A stretch of DNA of 23,424 nucleotides from an uncultured Rickettsiales bacterium. Its GTDB lineage: Bacteria > Pseudomonadota > Alphaproteobacteria > Rickettsiales > UBA1997. The stretch is from NCBI GenBank assembly GCA_951800555.1, contig CATOJU010000003.1:1-23424 (forward strand). The letters are read 5' to 3'. Each line of letters opens with the position of its first letter. Positions within the stretch are counted from its first letter, which is position 1. The notes under the pieces were generated by a model that had not been told where the DNA came from, made no database searches, and saw only the letters and a program-made list of their open reading frames with translations. The translations under genes and the position numbers were made by a program. Positions 6,984 through 15,570 of the stretch are shown here, in pieces.

Positions 6984-8807
6984 TCAGTCTAATTTTAAAG
7001 CAGCTAAAAACGCACTCTGCGGAATTTCAACATTTCCAATTACTTTCATTCTCTTTTTACCCGCTTTTTGCTTTTCAAGCAATTTTCTTTTTCTAGTAAT
7101 ATCACCACCATAACACTTTGCCAAAACATCTTTTCTATATGGATTTATAGTTTCTCTTGCCACAATTCTACCACTAATACTTGCTTGAATTGCAATTTTA
7201 AACATTTGCCTAGGAATCAAATCTTTTAATTTTTCGCAAAGTACTCTACCTCTTGATTCTGCCCTTGATTTATGTAACATTATAGCTAAAGCATCAACTG
7301 GTTCTCCATTCACTAAAATTGACATTTTAGTTAAATCACTTTCTTGATAATCTGTAATTTCCCAATCAAAACTTGCATAACCCTTTGAATATGATTTTAA
7401 TTTATCATAAAAATCATAAACAATTTCATTTAATGGCAATTTAAAAACTAACATAGCTCTTGTACCTACATAGGTTAGTTGCTCCTGAATTCCTCTTCTA
7501 TCAATACATAGTTTTAAAATATCACCTAAATAATCATCAGGAGTCATAATAGTTGCTCTAACCCAAGGTTCAAGTATTTTTTTAATATATGTCGGTTCTG
7601 GTAAATCACTTGGATTATGAATTTCTAAATAATCTTTTCCTTCATCGAATTTGAAATTTTTTGTAGTATTTGTATAAACTCTATAAATAACAGATGGTGA
7701 AGTAGTAATTAAATCTAGATTAAACTCCCTTTCTAATCTCTCTTGAATTATTTCCAAATGTAAAAGTCCTAAAAATCCGCATCTAAAACCGAAACCCAAA
7801 GCCGAAGAAGTTTCTGGACTAAATTCAAAACTTGCATCATTCAAATGCAATTTCGCTAAAGATTCTTTAAAAATATCATAATCACCAGAATCAACTGGAT
7901 AAATTCCACAAAATACAACTGGCATATTCGGTTTAAAACCTTGTAAAGGTTGACTATAAATGTCATTAGAAAGAACTATAGTATCTCCGACTTTACAATC
8001 TGCTACTTGTTTTATTTGCCCTGTAAAATAACCTACTTCTCCCGCTGATAATTCTGTTACATTAACTTTTTTTGGTGTAAAAATACCTAAATTTTCCATT
8101 TGATATACAGCGCCATTTGACATCATTTTAATTTTTTCATTTTTTTTAAAAATACCATCAATTACCCTAATTAAAACAACTACACCTAAATATGGATCAT
8201 ACCAACTATCAATCAACATTGCTTTTGGTGGTTTTTCAATATTCCCAGCAGGTGCTGGCAATCTTTTTACCACTGCTTCTAGTAAATCTTTTACACCTTC
8301 TCCTGTTTTTGCGCTTACAAGTAAAGTATCACTAGTATCTATACCTATAATTTCTTCAATTTGTTCTTTTGTTTTTTCTATATCAGCCGATGGTAAATCA
8401 ATTTTATTTAAAACAGGAACTATCTCGTGATTATTTTCTATAGCATGATAGGCATTTGCTAAAGTTTGGGCTTCTACACCCTGTGTTGCATCTACAAGTA
8501 ATAATGAACCTTCACAGGCAGCAAGACATCTATTAACTTCGTAGGTAAAATCTACATGCCCCGGTGTATCCATTAAATTTAAAACATAATTATTACCATC
8601 ATCTGCTTTATAATCCAACCTTACTGTTTGTGCTTTAATTGTTATTCCTTTTTCTTTTTCTAATTCCATTGAATCAAGTATTCTATCCTCTTTTTCTCTT
8701 TCAGTTACTCCACCACAATATTCAATAATTCTGTCAGCTAATGTTGATTTTCCGTGGTCTATATGTGCTATTATGGAAAAATTTCTTATATTCTCTAATG
8801 ATACCAT
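6984..8807 (-). CDS. lepA: Translation elongation factor 4 (LepA)
   Basis: LepA is a ribosome-associated GTPase that helps stalled or mistranslocated ribosomes. The 607-residue protein is full length. The GTPase domain has AHIDHGKS (14-21), DTPGH (80-84), NKID (134-137) and SAK (165-167). The EF-G-like domains follow, and the family-specific C-terminal domain is intact, with GGDITRKRKLLEKQKAGKKR and KVIGNVEIPQSAF close to the end. The start is ATG at 8805-8807, giving the usual N-terminus ENIRNFSIIAHIDHGKS. No strong ribosome binding site is visible. It is upstream of ftsW on the same strand and downstream of the glycan operon, from which it is separated by 155 nt with a candidate promoter. 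Confidence 0.97.
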   Translation of the reverse strand: MVSLENIRNFSIIAHIDHGKSTLADRIIEYCGGVTEREKEDRILDSMELEKEKGITIKAQTVRLDYKADDGNNYVLNLMDTPGHVDFTYEVNRCLAACEGSLLLVDATQGVEAQTLANAYHAIENNHEIVPVLNKIDLPSADIEKTKEQIEEIIGIDTSDTLLVSAKTGEGVKDLLEAVVKRLPAPAGNIEKPPKAMLIDSWYDPYLGVVVLIRVIDGIFKKNEKIKMMSNGAVYQMENLGIFTPKKVNVTELSAGEVGYFTGQIKQVADCKVGDTIVLSNDIYSQPLQGFKPNMPVVFCGIYPVDSGDYDIFKESLAKLHLNDASFEFSPETSSALGFGFRCGFLGLLHLEIIQERLEREFNLDLITTSPSVIYRVYTNTTKNFKFDEGKDYLEIHNPSDLPEPTYIKKILEPWVRATIMTPDDYLGDILKLCIDRRGIQEQLTYVGTRAMLVFKLPLNEIVYDFYDKLKSYSKGYASFDWEITDYQESDLTKMSILVNGEPVDALAIMLHKSRAESRGRVLCEKLKDLIPRQMFKIAIQASISGRIVARETINPYRKDVLAKCYGGDITRKRKLLEKQKAGKKRMKVIGNVEIPQSAFLAALKLD

Positions 8808-8841
8808 AAAAAATTCTTTTAAAAGTTATATTTTTTTCATA

Positions 8842-8869
8842 AATATATTTGTTATTTTTTTATTTTCAA
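8842..8869 (-). promoter_or_regulatory. Candidate lepA promoter
   Basis: On the minus strand TTGAAA (8869-8864) is followed after 16 nt by TATATT (8847-8842). The predicted start near 8835 gives a leader of about 28 nt. It has the same -35 hexamer and spacing as the kpsF candidate. Confidence 0.4.
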
Positions 8870-8962
8870 ATATTTTTTGTTATTCCTCAATTTTCTATAT
8901 ATTCCACAAATTAATACCAATCCAGATGTGGGAAAAATTAATTTTTCTAGTCATTATAATTT

Positions 8963-10036
8963 TTATTTATTATTTTTCTTAATCTTTAAAATTCTTATAC
9001 CAAATACTTTTACCCTATAAAAATTAGTATTTTCTTTAATTTCAAAAAATATTGACGTAAATTTATAAAGAATTTTATAAAACAAAAATTGTTTATAGGT
9101 TCTTTTTTGTATTATTTTAATAATATTTTTTACATTATTGAAATTATTATATTTACAAGTAAATCCTTCATTTTTAATTCTAATTAAAAAAGCTCTCATA
9201 TTATTATAATATTTTTCTTTTAAAGAATCATCTATTTGATTAAAAAATCCATATATTGATAAAAAAGCATTAACTGAAAAAGCTTCAAGTATTTCATTAT
9301 TATAATTTTGTTGACTTTTTAAAAAATCCAATGACCTATCTAGCATTGTTATCATATTAAATAATTTTTCATCTTTTCTTCTGGTAGACGAATCTTGCCC
9401 TTCTTCTACTCTCCAATTATACAAATTTTCTTTTATAATAGAAATTTTATTTGAACAATAATAACATTGTGTTGACCAATAATTATCTTGATAGTAACTT
9501 CCTTTTTCTGCTGACATTATTATATTATTTTCTTTCAACATTGATTTTTTATATAATCCGCACCAAACACTAGCGTGAAATAATGAAATTCTAGCATCTT
9601 TTGTATACTCAAAAGTATCTTTTAAGCTATAAAAATAATTAATTTCATATTTTCTATTTTTATTATCTACAGATGAAATATTAAAATAACACTTTACCAA
9701 ATCAGCTTCTGTTTCTTTTGCTTTATTATATAACTTTTCAAACATAGTAGGTTCACACCAATCATCTGTTTCAACTATACCTATATATTCACCTGTAGCT
9801 GCCGCTAAACCTGCATTCACTGCGGAGCCGTAGCCGCCATTTTCTTTATGAATTGGTTTTATTCTTTCATCTTTACTTGCATATTCATCAATTATTTTTC
9901 CACAATTATCTGGACTACCATCATCTACCGGAATAATTTCTATATCAGATAAAGTTTGATTTATTACGCTTTCTAAACATTTTATAAAATATTTTTCAAC
10001 ATTGTATGTTGGCATTATTATTGATACTTTAGCCAT
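8963..10036 (-). CDS. Family 2 glycosyltransferase
   Basis: This 357-residue protein has a GT-A fold of family 2, transferring a sugar from a nucleotide-sugar donor to a growing glycan on the cytoplasmic side. N-terminal VSIIMPTYNVEKY leads to the nucleotide-binding DDGS (38-41); the metal-binding ETDD lies at 89-92. The middle segment with YQDNYW and YNWRVEEGQDSST matches the acceptor-side region of capsule and lipopolysaccharide transferases. The C-terminus ends with VKVFGIRILKIKK, a short hydrophobic-basic tag also seen in two neighbours. The start codon is preceded by GGAGG 8 nt upstream, inside the end of galE, and the genes overlap by 8 nt. It is the last gene of the glycan operon. Donor and acceptor are not known; a galactofuranose or galactose donor is plausible from context. 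Confidence 0.92.
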   Translation of the reverse strand: MAKVSIIMPTYNVEKYFIKCLESVINQTLSDIEIIPVDDGSPDNCGKIIDEYASKDERIKPIHKENGGYGSAVNAGLAAATGEYIGIVETDDWCEPTMFEKLYNKAKETEADLVKCYFNISSVDNKNRKYEINYFYSLKDTFEYTKDARISLFHASVWCGLYKKSMLKENNIIMSAEKGSYYQDNYWSTQCYYCSNKISIIKENLYNWRVEEGQDSSTRRKDEKLFNMITMLDRSLDFLKSQQNYNNEILEAFSVNAFLSIYGFFNQIDDSLKEKYYNNMRAFLIRIKNEGFTCKYNNFNNVKNIIKIIQKRTYKQFLFYKILYKFTSIFFEIKENTNFYRVKVFGIRILKIKKNNK

Positions 10037-11036
10037 TTTTTATACCTCCATTTAATATTTTTTCCCATTCAAAAGCACTTTTAATGCTATCTTCAAGTGT
10101 TTTTTTAGGTTCCCAATTTAAAATTTCTTTCGCTTTTGCATTATCAGCGATAAGTTTTGCTGGATCGCCTTTTCGCCTATCCATTATTTTTAATAAAATT
10201 TCTTTTCCTGTAATTTTTTTACAAAGATCAAATACTTCTTTAACTGTATTACCTTCATTAGTACCTAGATTAAAAAAATCTGTTCTTCCATTATTTTTTA
10301 AATATTCAAGTGCCAATATATGAGCCCCAGTTAAATCTTCAACATTGATATAATCTCTAACACAAGTACCATCTTTTGTGTTGTAATCTGTACCATACAT
10401 TTCAAATATTTTTCCATTACCAAAAGTAGATTTTAAAATATTAGGAATTAAATGCGTTTCTGGATCATGCCATTCTCCAATTCTATATTTACTATCTGCT
10501 CCCGCAACATTAAAATAACGAAGTCGAACTGATTTTAAATTATAGGCTCTATCGTAGTCATCCATTATTTTTTCAATAGTCAATTTAGTTTTTCCATAAG
10601 GATTTATTGGATTTTGTGGATGATTTTCGTCAATAGGAATTTTTATTGGCTCTCCATAGGTAGCAGCCGTTGATGAAAAAACAATTCTATTAACATTAAA
10701 TTTTTTCATTACATCAAGTAAATTTAAAGTCCCGACTACATTATTTCTATAATATATATTAGGGTTAATCATTGATTCGGCAACTTGAGATAATGCTGCA
10801 AAATGAATAACGGCATCAATATTATTATTTTTAAATAAATTTTCCAACTCATCTAAATTTAACAAGTCCCTTTTTACAAAATCAAAATTGTCCTTGCCTA
10901 ATTTTTTTAATATATCTATAATTTGAATATGCCCTTTTGATAGGTTATCAAAAACTAAAACTTTATAATTTTTTTCTAGCAATTTCAAAACACAATGACT
11001 GCCTATATATCCTGCTCCACCAGTAACTAAAATCAT
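10029..11036 (-). CDS. galE: UDP-glucose 4-epimerase
   Basis: GalE interconverts UDP-glucose and UDP-galactose using bound NAD. The 335-residue protein is full length. The Rossmann motif GGAGYIG is at 6-12, the catalytic serine/threonine lies in SSTAATYGEP (121-130), and the YxxxK pair is Y147 and K151 in NPYGKTK. The substrate-binding region includes RYFNVAGAD and, near the C-terminus, RRKGDPAKLIADN, both typical of true GalE. Its start codon overlaps the acetyltransferase stop codon in a TAATG arrangement, which indicates translational coupling. In this operon it would supply UDP-galactopyranose to the glf product. It is distinct from other short-chain epimerases by the well-kept GalE motifs. 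Confidence 0.96.
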   Translation of the reverse strand: MILVTGGAGYIGSHCVLKLLEKNYKVLVFDNLSKGHIQIIDILKKLGKDNFDFVKRDLLNLDELENLFKNNNIDAVIHFAALSQVAESMINPNIYYRNNVVGTLNLLDVMKKFNVNRIVFSSTAATYGEPIKIPIDENHPQNPINPYGKTKLTIEKIMDDYDRAYNLKSVRLRYFNVAGADSKYRIGEWHDPETHLIPNILKSTFGNGKIFEMYGTDYNTKDGTCVRDYINVEDLTGAHILALEYLKNNGRTDFFNLGTNEGNTVKEVFDLCKKITGKEILLKIMDRRKGDPAKLIADNAKAKEILNWEPKKTLEDSIKSAFEWEKILNGGIKNG

Positions 11037-11896
11037 TAATTAATGTCCTCTGAATTGTTAATATTACTTAATTCCTTTTCTTTTTCTGTTGCAGTAGTCC
11101 TATCCCATTCTATATTTCTTTTTATAATTTTAGCAGGATTACCAGCAATAATTATATTTTCCTCATTAAAATTTTTTGTAACGACACTTCTAGCTCCAAC
11201 AATTGAATTATTAGATATTTTTGCATTTTTGCATAAATAAGCACCAAAACCAATCCAAACATGATTCCCTATAACGACTTTTGATGGTTTATTTAATATT
11301 TGTTTTGTTGTTTTGTCCATAATTGCGTGTCCATCTGTTGTCCAAATTATTATACAACCAGATAACATACAATCATTACCTATAGACAAAGAAGCACACT
11401 CTTCATGTAAAAATATATCATTATAATGACAAGTAGTTTCATATCCAATATTTAAAATCTGTTTATCGCCACAGCAAAAAGATGCGTGAAGATCACATAA
11501 ATTACAATTTTCTTTAATATCCACTATATTATCTGATGATTTTATAGAAAAAGAACAATTAGTGAATTTAGTTTTCTTTAGCGTAACTTTATTATTATTG
11601 CCTTCAATTTTTATTAAGCATTTACCTATAAATTCATTTCCTTTTAATATAATAGTGTTATTATTACCATTAATTTCTATATTTAATCCATTTATAATTC
11701 CTTCAAGATTTGAATCATTATAAATAATAGTATTATTGTTACCGATAATATTGTAACATTCTATATTGGCTTGAGTTTCTATAATTTTTTTTCTAAACTT
11801 GAATCTTATACCTAAAAATTTTACAATAATATGACTATTAGTCTCGTATCTAGATTTACAAAAAAAATTCTTTAATAACAACTTTAAATTAATCAT
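11036..11896 (-). CDS. Beta-helix acyltransferase (O-acetyltransferase type)
   Basis: The protein has 286 residues. The C-terminal half (about 170-262) is a left-handed beta-helix of hexapeptide repeats with WTTDGH at 185-190 (H190 the likely catalytic base), VVIGNHVWIGFGA, ISNNSIVGARSVVTK and AGNPAK, all typical of sugar O-acetyltransferases of the CatB/WbbJ type using acetyl-CoA. The N-terminal half is unusual: three GNNN turns at 52-55, 77-80 and 99-102 separated by short beta strands suggest an added beta-solenoid, and several cysteines lie at 114-181. Residues 23-37 (IIVKFLGIRFKFRKK) resemble the C-terminal tag of the downstream glycosyltransferase. AAGGAA lies 8 nt before the start codon, which overlaps the end of glf by 8 nt. 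It probably acetylates the glycan or a lipid-linked intermediate; the exact target is not visible. Confidence 0.85.
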   Translation of the reverse strand: MINLKLLLKNFFCKSRYETNSHIIVKFLGIRFKFRKKIIETQANIECYNIIGNNNTIIYNDSNLEGIINGLNIEINGNNNTIILKGNEFIGKCLIKIEGNNNKVTLKKTKFTNCSFSIKSSDNIVDIKENCNLCDLHASFCCGDKQILNIGYETTCHYNDIFLHEECASLSIGNDCMLSGCIIIWTTDGHAIMDKTTKQILNKPSKVVIGNHVWIGFGAYLCKNAKISNNSIVGARSVVTKNFNEENIIIAGNPAKIIKRNIEWDRTTATEKEKELSNINNSEDIN

Positions 11897-13046
11897 TTTT
11901 ATATTTCCTTAAATTATTAAAAACTTCAAAAGCTCTTGCAACAGCTTTATCTATATCATAATATTTATAATCGCCCAATCTACCTAAAAAATAAACATTG
12001 TTTAATTTCTTTGCTCTATCTAAATATTTATTATAAAGAATAGTATTTTTTTCTCTTATTATAGGATAGTATCTTTTATTAATACCATTTTTATAGGGCT
12101 CCGGATATTCATAGGAAATTATAGTTTTATTATTTGTATTTTTCTGATTTAGAAAATATTTATATTCTCCAATTCTAGTCCATTCATAATTATTTGGATA
12201 ATTTATAACAGAATTTGATTGAAAATAATCCATATCTAACTTTACAAATTCAAAATGTTCACTTCTATACGGTAATTCACCAAATTCATAATTAAAATAG
12301 TCGTCGATAGAACCAGTATAAAATAATCTATCATAACTAATCTGATCTTTAATATCTTTATATTCAGTATTTAACTGAATAGTAATTAATTTATTATCTA
12401 ACATTTTATTAAAAATTTCAGTATAGCCATTTAATGGAATTCCTTGATATTTATTTTGAAAATATCTATCATCCCTACTTATATAAACAGGCACTCTATT
12501 AGATACTGAAAGATCAAGCTCTTCTGGTTTTAATCCCCATTGTTTTAATGTATAATTTAAAAATACTTTTTCATATATATAATCCGATAAAAATTTTAAA
12601 TCTTTATCATTTTGTTTTATTAATTCTAATATAGGAACTTTTACATTAAAACCAAAGCTATTAATTAATTTTTCCTCTAATCTAATTGCCATAGTTTTAG
12701 GAAATACTTTTTCTATTGAATTAAGATTAAACGGAATAGGTATTTCTTGCCCGTCAATTAGTCCTTTGACTTTATGTTGATATGGATACCATTTAGTATA
12801 TTGTGAAATAAAAGTCCATACTTCTTTAATATCTGTATGAAAGATATGCGTTCCATATTTGTGAACATATATATTTGTATCTTTATCTATATAATCAAAA
12901 CAATTTCCACCAATATGTTCTCTTCTATCTATAATTAAAACTTCTTCGTTTAATTCATTAACTATTTTATTTGCAATTGTAGCTCCTGATATACCAGCGC
13001 CAACTACAATATTTTTAAAATGTTTTTTAATATTTACTTGACTCAT
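11889..13046 (-). CDS. glf: UDP-galactopyranose mutase
   Basis: Glf is a flavoprotein that converts UDP-galactopyranose to UDP-galactofuranose, the donor for furanose residues in surface glycans. The 385-residue protein is the usual length. The FAD-binding GAGISG is at 16-21, followed by the ribose-binding glutamate region and GGNCFDY (46-52). The family signature HKYGTHIFH is at 62-70, and IPFNLNSIEKVFP follows. C-terminal features include RIGEYKYF, EYPEPYKNG and FLGRLGDYKYYDIDKAVARA, which hold the flavin and substrate pyrophosphate. Its start is 1 nt past the stop of the upstream glycosyltransferase and its end overlaps the acetyltransferase by 8 nt. With galE two genes downstream, the operon encodes both steps from UDP-glucose to UDP-galactofuranose. 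Confidence 0.96.
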   Translation of the reverse strand: MSQVNIKKHFKNIVVGAGISGATIANKIVNELNEEVLIIDRREHIGGNCFDYIDKDTNIYVHKYGTHIFHTDIKEVWTFISQYTKWYPYQHKVKGLIDGQEIPIPFNLNSIEKVFPKTMAIRLEEKLINSFGFNVKVPILELIKQNDKDLKFLSDYIYEKVFLNYTLKQWGLKPEELDLSVSNRVPVYISRDDRYFQNKYQGIPLNGYTEIFNKMLDNKLITIQLNTEYKDIKDQISYDRLFYTGSIDDYFNYEFGELPYRSEHFEFVKLDMDYFQSNSVINYPNNYEWTRIGEYKYFLNQKNTNNKTIISYEYPEPYKNGINKRYYPIIREKNTILYNKYLDRAKKLNNVYFLGRLGDYKYYDIDKAVARAFEVFNNLRKYKND

Positions 13047-13047
13047 A

Positions 13048-14190
13048 TTAATCTTTATTTGTTTTTAAATTAAATTTTAACAAGGCTGCTCTACTAGATT
13101 TGAAATTATTAGTAGTAAACTGAATCCCGAATAACTGAATATGTATACCAACTTTTGATAAATTAAAGGTAAAAATAAATCTTCTAATTGGCTTTAAAAC
13201 AAATAAACCTATAAAAAACCAAAATTTAGATTTAAATCTTTTAAATATTTTTTTTTCTTTTTTAGTTAATAATTTTGAATTTAAGATTATATTATGATCC
13301 CATTTATTAAAAATAATATGATTTTTATAGGCACATTTTAATAAATATTTAATTTTAACTCTATTAATATTAAACTCTGTATAGTCTTTAAATTCACAAT
13401 AATATAAATATTCTAATATTTTATTATATCTATCTATATCAATAGTTGGTTTTATTTTATTATTTATAAATAATTCAATTTCTTCAAAAACATCGTAAAT
13501 ATCATTATAATTATCTCTTTTATTAATTGTCGAATTTGGATTGTCTAGCCTATAATTATAAAATGGTTTATCTAAATAATAGATAGTATTTGCTAATAAT
13601 AAAGTTTCCCATTTCCAATTATTATCGGCATATACTCCTTTATTTTTTTCAAACATTGTTATGTTATTTTTTTTTATAAAGTCCAATCTATAAATTGCGG
13701 TCCATATACAAGGGCGACAGGTTAATAGTTGTGGATCGTCATATATATTAAATAAATTTTGTTTTAATTTTATTTTTGCCAATGAACTATTTATTGTTTT
13801 TTCTATATCTTTAATAATTTCACAATAATTTGATTTAATAATATCTATTTTATTATTTTCTATTGTAATATTATATAATGTTTCATACATATCTAATTCA
13901 ATAAAATCGTCACTTTCAACTATCCCCATATATTCACCATTAGCAATTTCTAGTCCTTTATTTATAGCCACTCCATAACCAGAATTTTGCTGGTGTATAA
14001 CTTTTATTCTTTTGTCTTTTTTTGCATATTCATCACATATTTTAGGGCAATTGTCGGGTGATCCATCATCTATTAGTATTATTTCAATATCTTTTAATGT
14101 TTGATTTATTATAGAATTTAAGCACTGTTTTAAGTATTTTTCTACTTTATATATTGGAACTATTATGGATACTTTTGGTTGATCGGGCAT
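13048..14190 (-). CDS. Family 2 glycosyltransferase, first gene of glycan operon
   Basis: This is a 380-residue GT-A enzyme. The ATG at 14190 is chosen because AGGGAG lies about 10 nt upstream; the frame can be extended to a TTG at 14214 that would include that site. VSIIVPIYKVEKYLKQCLNS and DDGSPDNC mark the nucleotide-binding half, and ESDDF is the metal-binding site. Sequence similarity to the last gene of the operon is obvious in the first 110 residues, so the two probably arose by duplication or share a subfamily. The C-terminal region after about 300 is basic and hydrophobic and contains IHIQLFGIQF at 349-358, a variant of the tag seen in the other two proteins. It could transfer the first or a branching sugar; donor unknown. 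Confidence 0.92.
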   Translation of the reverse strand: MPDQPKVSIIVPIYKVEKYLKQCLNSIINQTLKDIEIILIDDGSPDNCPKICDEYAKKDKRIKVIHQQNSGYGVAINKGLEIANGEYMGIVESDDFIELDMYETLYNITIENNKIDIIKSNYCEIIKDIEKTINSSLAKIKLKQNLFNIYDDPQLLTCRPCIWTAIYRLDFIKKNNITMFEKNKGVYADNNWKWETLLLANTIYYLDKPFYNYRLDNPNSTINKRDNYNDIYDVFEEIELFINNKIKPTIDIDRYNKILEYLYYCEFKDYTEFNINRVKIKYLLKCAYKNHIIFNKWDHNIILNSKLLTKKEKKIFKRFKSKFWFFIGLFVLKPIRRFIFTFNLSKVGIHIQLFGIQFTTNNFKSSRAALLKFNLKTNKD

Positions 14191-14381
14191 ATTATTTTTC
14201 TCCCTTAATAACAATTAATGTATTAATTATAAAAATATTAAATTGTTTATATATTAATAATATTAGATTATTAAAATTATTAATAATGAATGATATTTCA
14301 AGTTTTGAATATTTTTGTTCCATAACTTTCTCATACTATTGTTAAATTCTTATATTTAATATTTTTTATGAAGTATAATTT

Positions 14382-14410
14382 GATATATATTATATTTTAT
14401 TAAAAGTCAA
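14382..14410 (-). promoter_or_regulatory. Candidate promoter of the galactofuranose glycan operon
   Basis: On the minus strand TTGACT (14410-14405) and TATATC (14387-14382) are separated by 17 nt. A start near 14375 would give a leader of about 185 nt before the first glycosyltransferase. The -10 matches 4 of 6. Confidence 0.45.
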
Positions 14411-14529
14411 TTATTTTTTTATAAAATTATAAAATTTATTCAATATTAATTAATTTTTTATGCTTTTTATTTTACTAATCCAATAATTAAGAGTAAAAAA
14501 TTAGACAATATCCGATTTACTATTTATTA

Positions 14530-14557
14530 TTGAAATTTAAATTAAATATTTTATAAT
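14530..14557 (+). promoter_or_regulatory. kpsF-ftsY promoter
   Basis: TTGAAA (14530-14535) is followed after 16 nt by a perfect TATAAT (14552-14557). The predicted start near 14564 gives a leader of about 21 nt with no ribosome binding site before the ATG at 14585. Confidence 0.6.
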
Positions 14558-14558
14558 A

Positions 14559-14574
14559 ATACTATTAATAGTAT
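14559..14574. promoter_or_regulatory. Perfect 16-bp palindrome over the kpsF start point
   Basis: ATACTATTAATAGTAT is its own reverse complement over all 16 bases and begins 1 nt after the TATAAT box, so it covers the predicted transcription start. Such a position suits a repressor operator. AT-only palindromes arise easily in this DNA, but the two symmetric C/G positions and the exact placement make it worth noting. Confidence 0.4.
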
Positions 14575-14584
14575 CAATTTATAA

Positions 14585-15562
14585 ATGATAATCAACAAAA
14601 AAAAAGTACTAGAATTTGGCAAAGAATCTATAAATACAGAAATAAAAGGTATTCAAACACTTTTAGATTCAATAGATGATGATTTTATAAAAGTTATAGA
14701 TTGGATTTTAGGGATTAAAGGAAGAGTATTTTTAAGCGCAGTAGGAAAACCAAGTTATATAGCCCATAAAGTTGCAGCAACTTTCGCATCAACAGGTACT
14801 CCAGCTTTTTTTATACATCCGGATGAAGCTAGCCACGGAGATTTAGGTATGATTACAAAAGATGATTTAGTTATTTTATTATCAAATTCCGGTGGTTCAG
14901 CAGAACTTAATGATATAATTGCATATTGTAAAAGATTTAATATAAAATTAATAGGAATTACAAGAAAATTAGATTCTTTTTTAGCAAAATCTGCAGATTT
15001 ACCTATAGTTTTACAAAATATGCCACAAACAAACCCAGTAAATTCACCAACTACTGATATTATAATGTTTTTAGCTTATCTTGATGCTATATCTACTGTT
15101 CTTATAGAACTTAAGGGATTTAATAATGAAAAATTTAAAATTTTTCATCCTGGTGGAAAATTGGGAGCATCTTTAATAAAAATCAAAGATATTATGAGAA
15201 TTGGAAATTCAATACCAATTACAAGTATTAATAGTACAACAGAGGAAGCTTTAAATGAAATGAATATAAAAGGTATTGGGACAGTTTGTATTGTAGATGA
15301 AAATAAAAGACTTATAGGCTTAATTTCGGACGGAGATGTTAGAAGAAAAACTCTTGAATTTGGAGATATTACTACTAAATCAATATCTAATATAATGACA
15401 AAATCACCAAAATTGATAAATGAAAATAGTTTAGCGGTTGAGGCGGTAAATATTATGGCAGAAAAAGAAAAATATATACAAGTATTACCGGTAATTAATG
15501 ATGAAAATATAATTGTTGGTATAATTCATATTCAAGACTTGTTTAAATCAAGAATAATATAG
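14585..15562 (+). CDS. kpsF: D-arabinose-5-phosphate isomerase (KpsF/KdsD type)
   Basis: This enzyme isomerises ribulose-5-phosphate to arabinose-5-phosphate, the first step to Kdo of the lipopolysaccharide core. The 325-residue protein has the usual SIS domain plus two CBS domains. SIS motifs are SAVGKPSYIAHK (51-62), HPDEASHGDLG (78-88) and SNSGGSAE (100-107); FHPGGKLGASL near 188-198 carries the conserved catalytic histidine. CBS domains cover about 204-265 and 270-325 with LIGLISDGDVRR and VGIIHIQDLF. The kpsF and kdsD names are used interchangeably for this family and the sequence alone does not decide. It shares a transcript with ftsY, whose ribosome binding site begins just before the kpsF stop codon. 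Presence of the gene suggests the cell makes Kdo, consistent with a surface glycan operon next door. Confidence 0.93.
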   Translation: MIINKKKVLEFGKESINTEIKGIQTLLDSIDDDFIKVIDWILGIKGRVFLSAVGKPSYIAHKVAATFASTGTPAFFIHPDEASHGDLGMITKDDLVILLSNSGGSAELNDIIAYCKRFNIKLIGITRKLDSFLAKSADLPIVLQNMPQTNPVNSPTTDIIMFLAYLDAISTVLIELKGFNNEKFKIFHPGGKLGASLIKIKDIMRIGNSIPITSINSTTEEALNEMNIKGIGTVCIVDENKRLIGLISDGDVRRKTLEFGDITTKSISNIMTKSPKLINENSLAVEAVNIMAEKEKYIQVLPVINDENIIVGIIHIQDLFKSRII

Positions 15563-15570
15563 GGGGATTT

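Larger units (their letters stand above)
14191..14584. other. Divergent control region between glycan operon and kpsF
   Basis: About 390 nt of extremely AT-rich DNA hold a promoter for each direction, listed separately, and the palindrome over the kpsF start point. The predicted glycan-operon leader is long, about 185 nt, and contains two direct copies of TATTAATAAT (14252-14261 and 14278-14287), which may be chance in this composition. No ORF or RNA gene is visible. Confidence 0.6.

Noticed and set aside
8773..8982. 69-codon plus-strand frame over the lepA start
   Set aside because: It overlaps the lepA start and promoter antisense and yields an F/I-rich sequence expected from the composition.
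10084..10323. Plus-strand frame within galE
   Set aside because: It is antisense to well-conserved GalE coding sequence.
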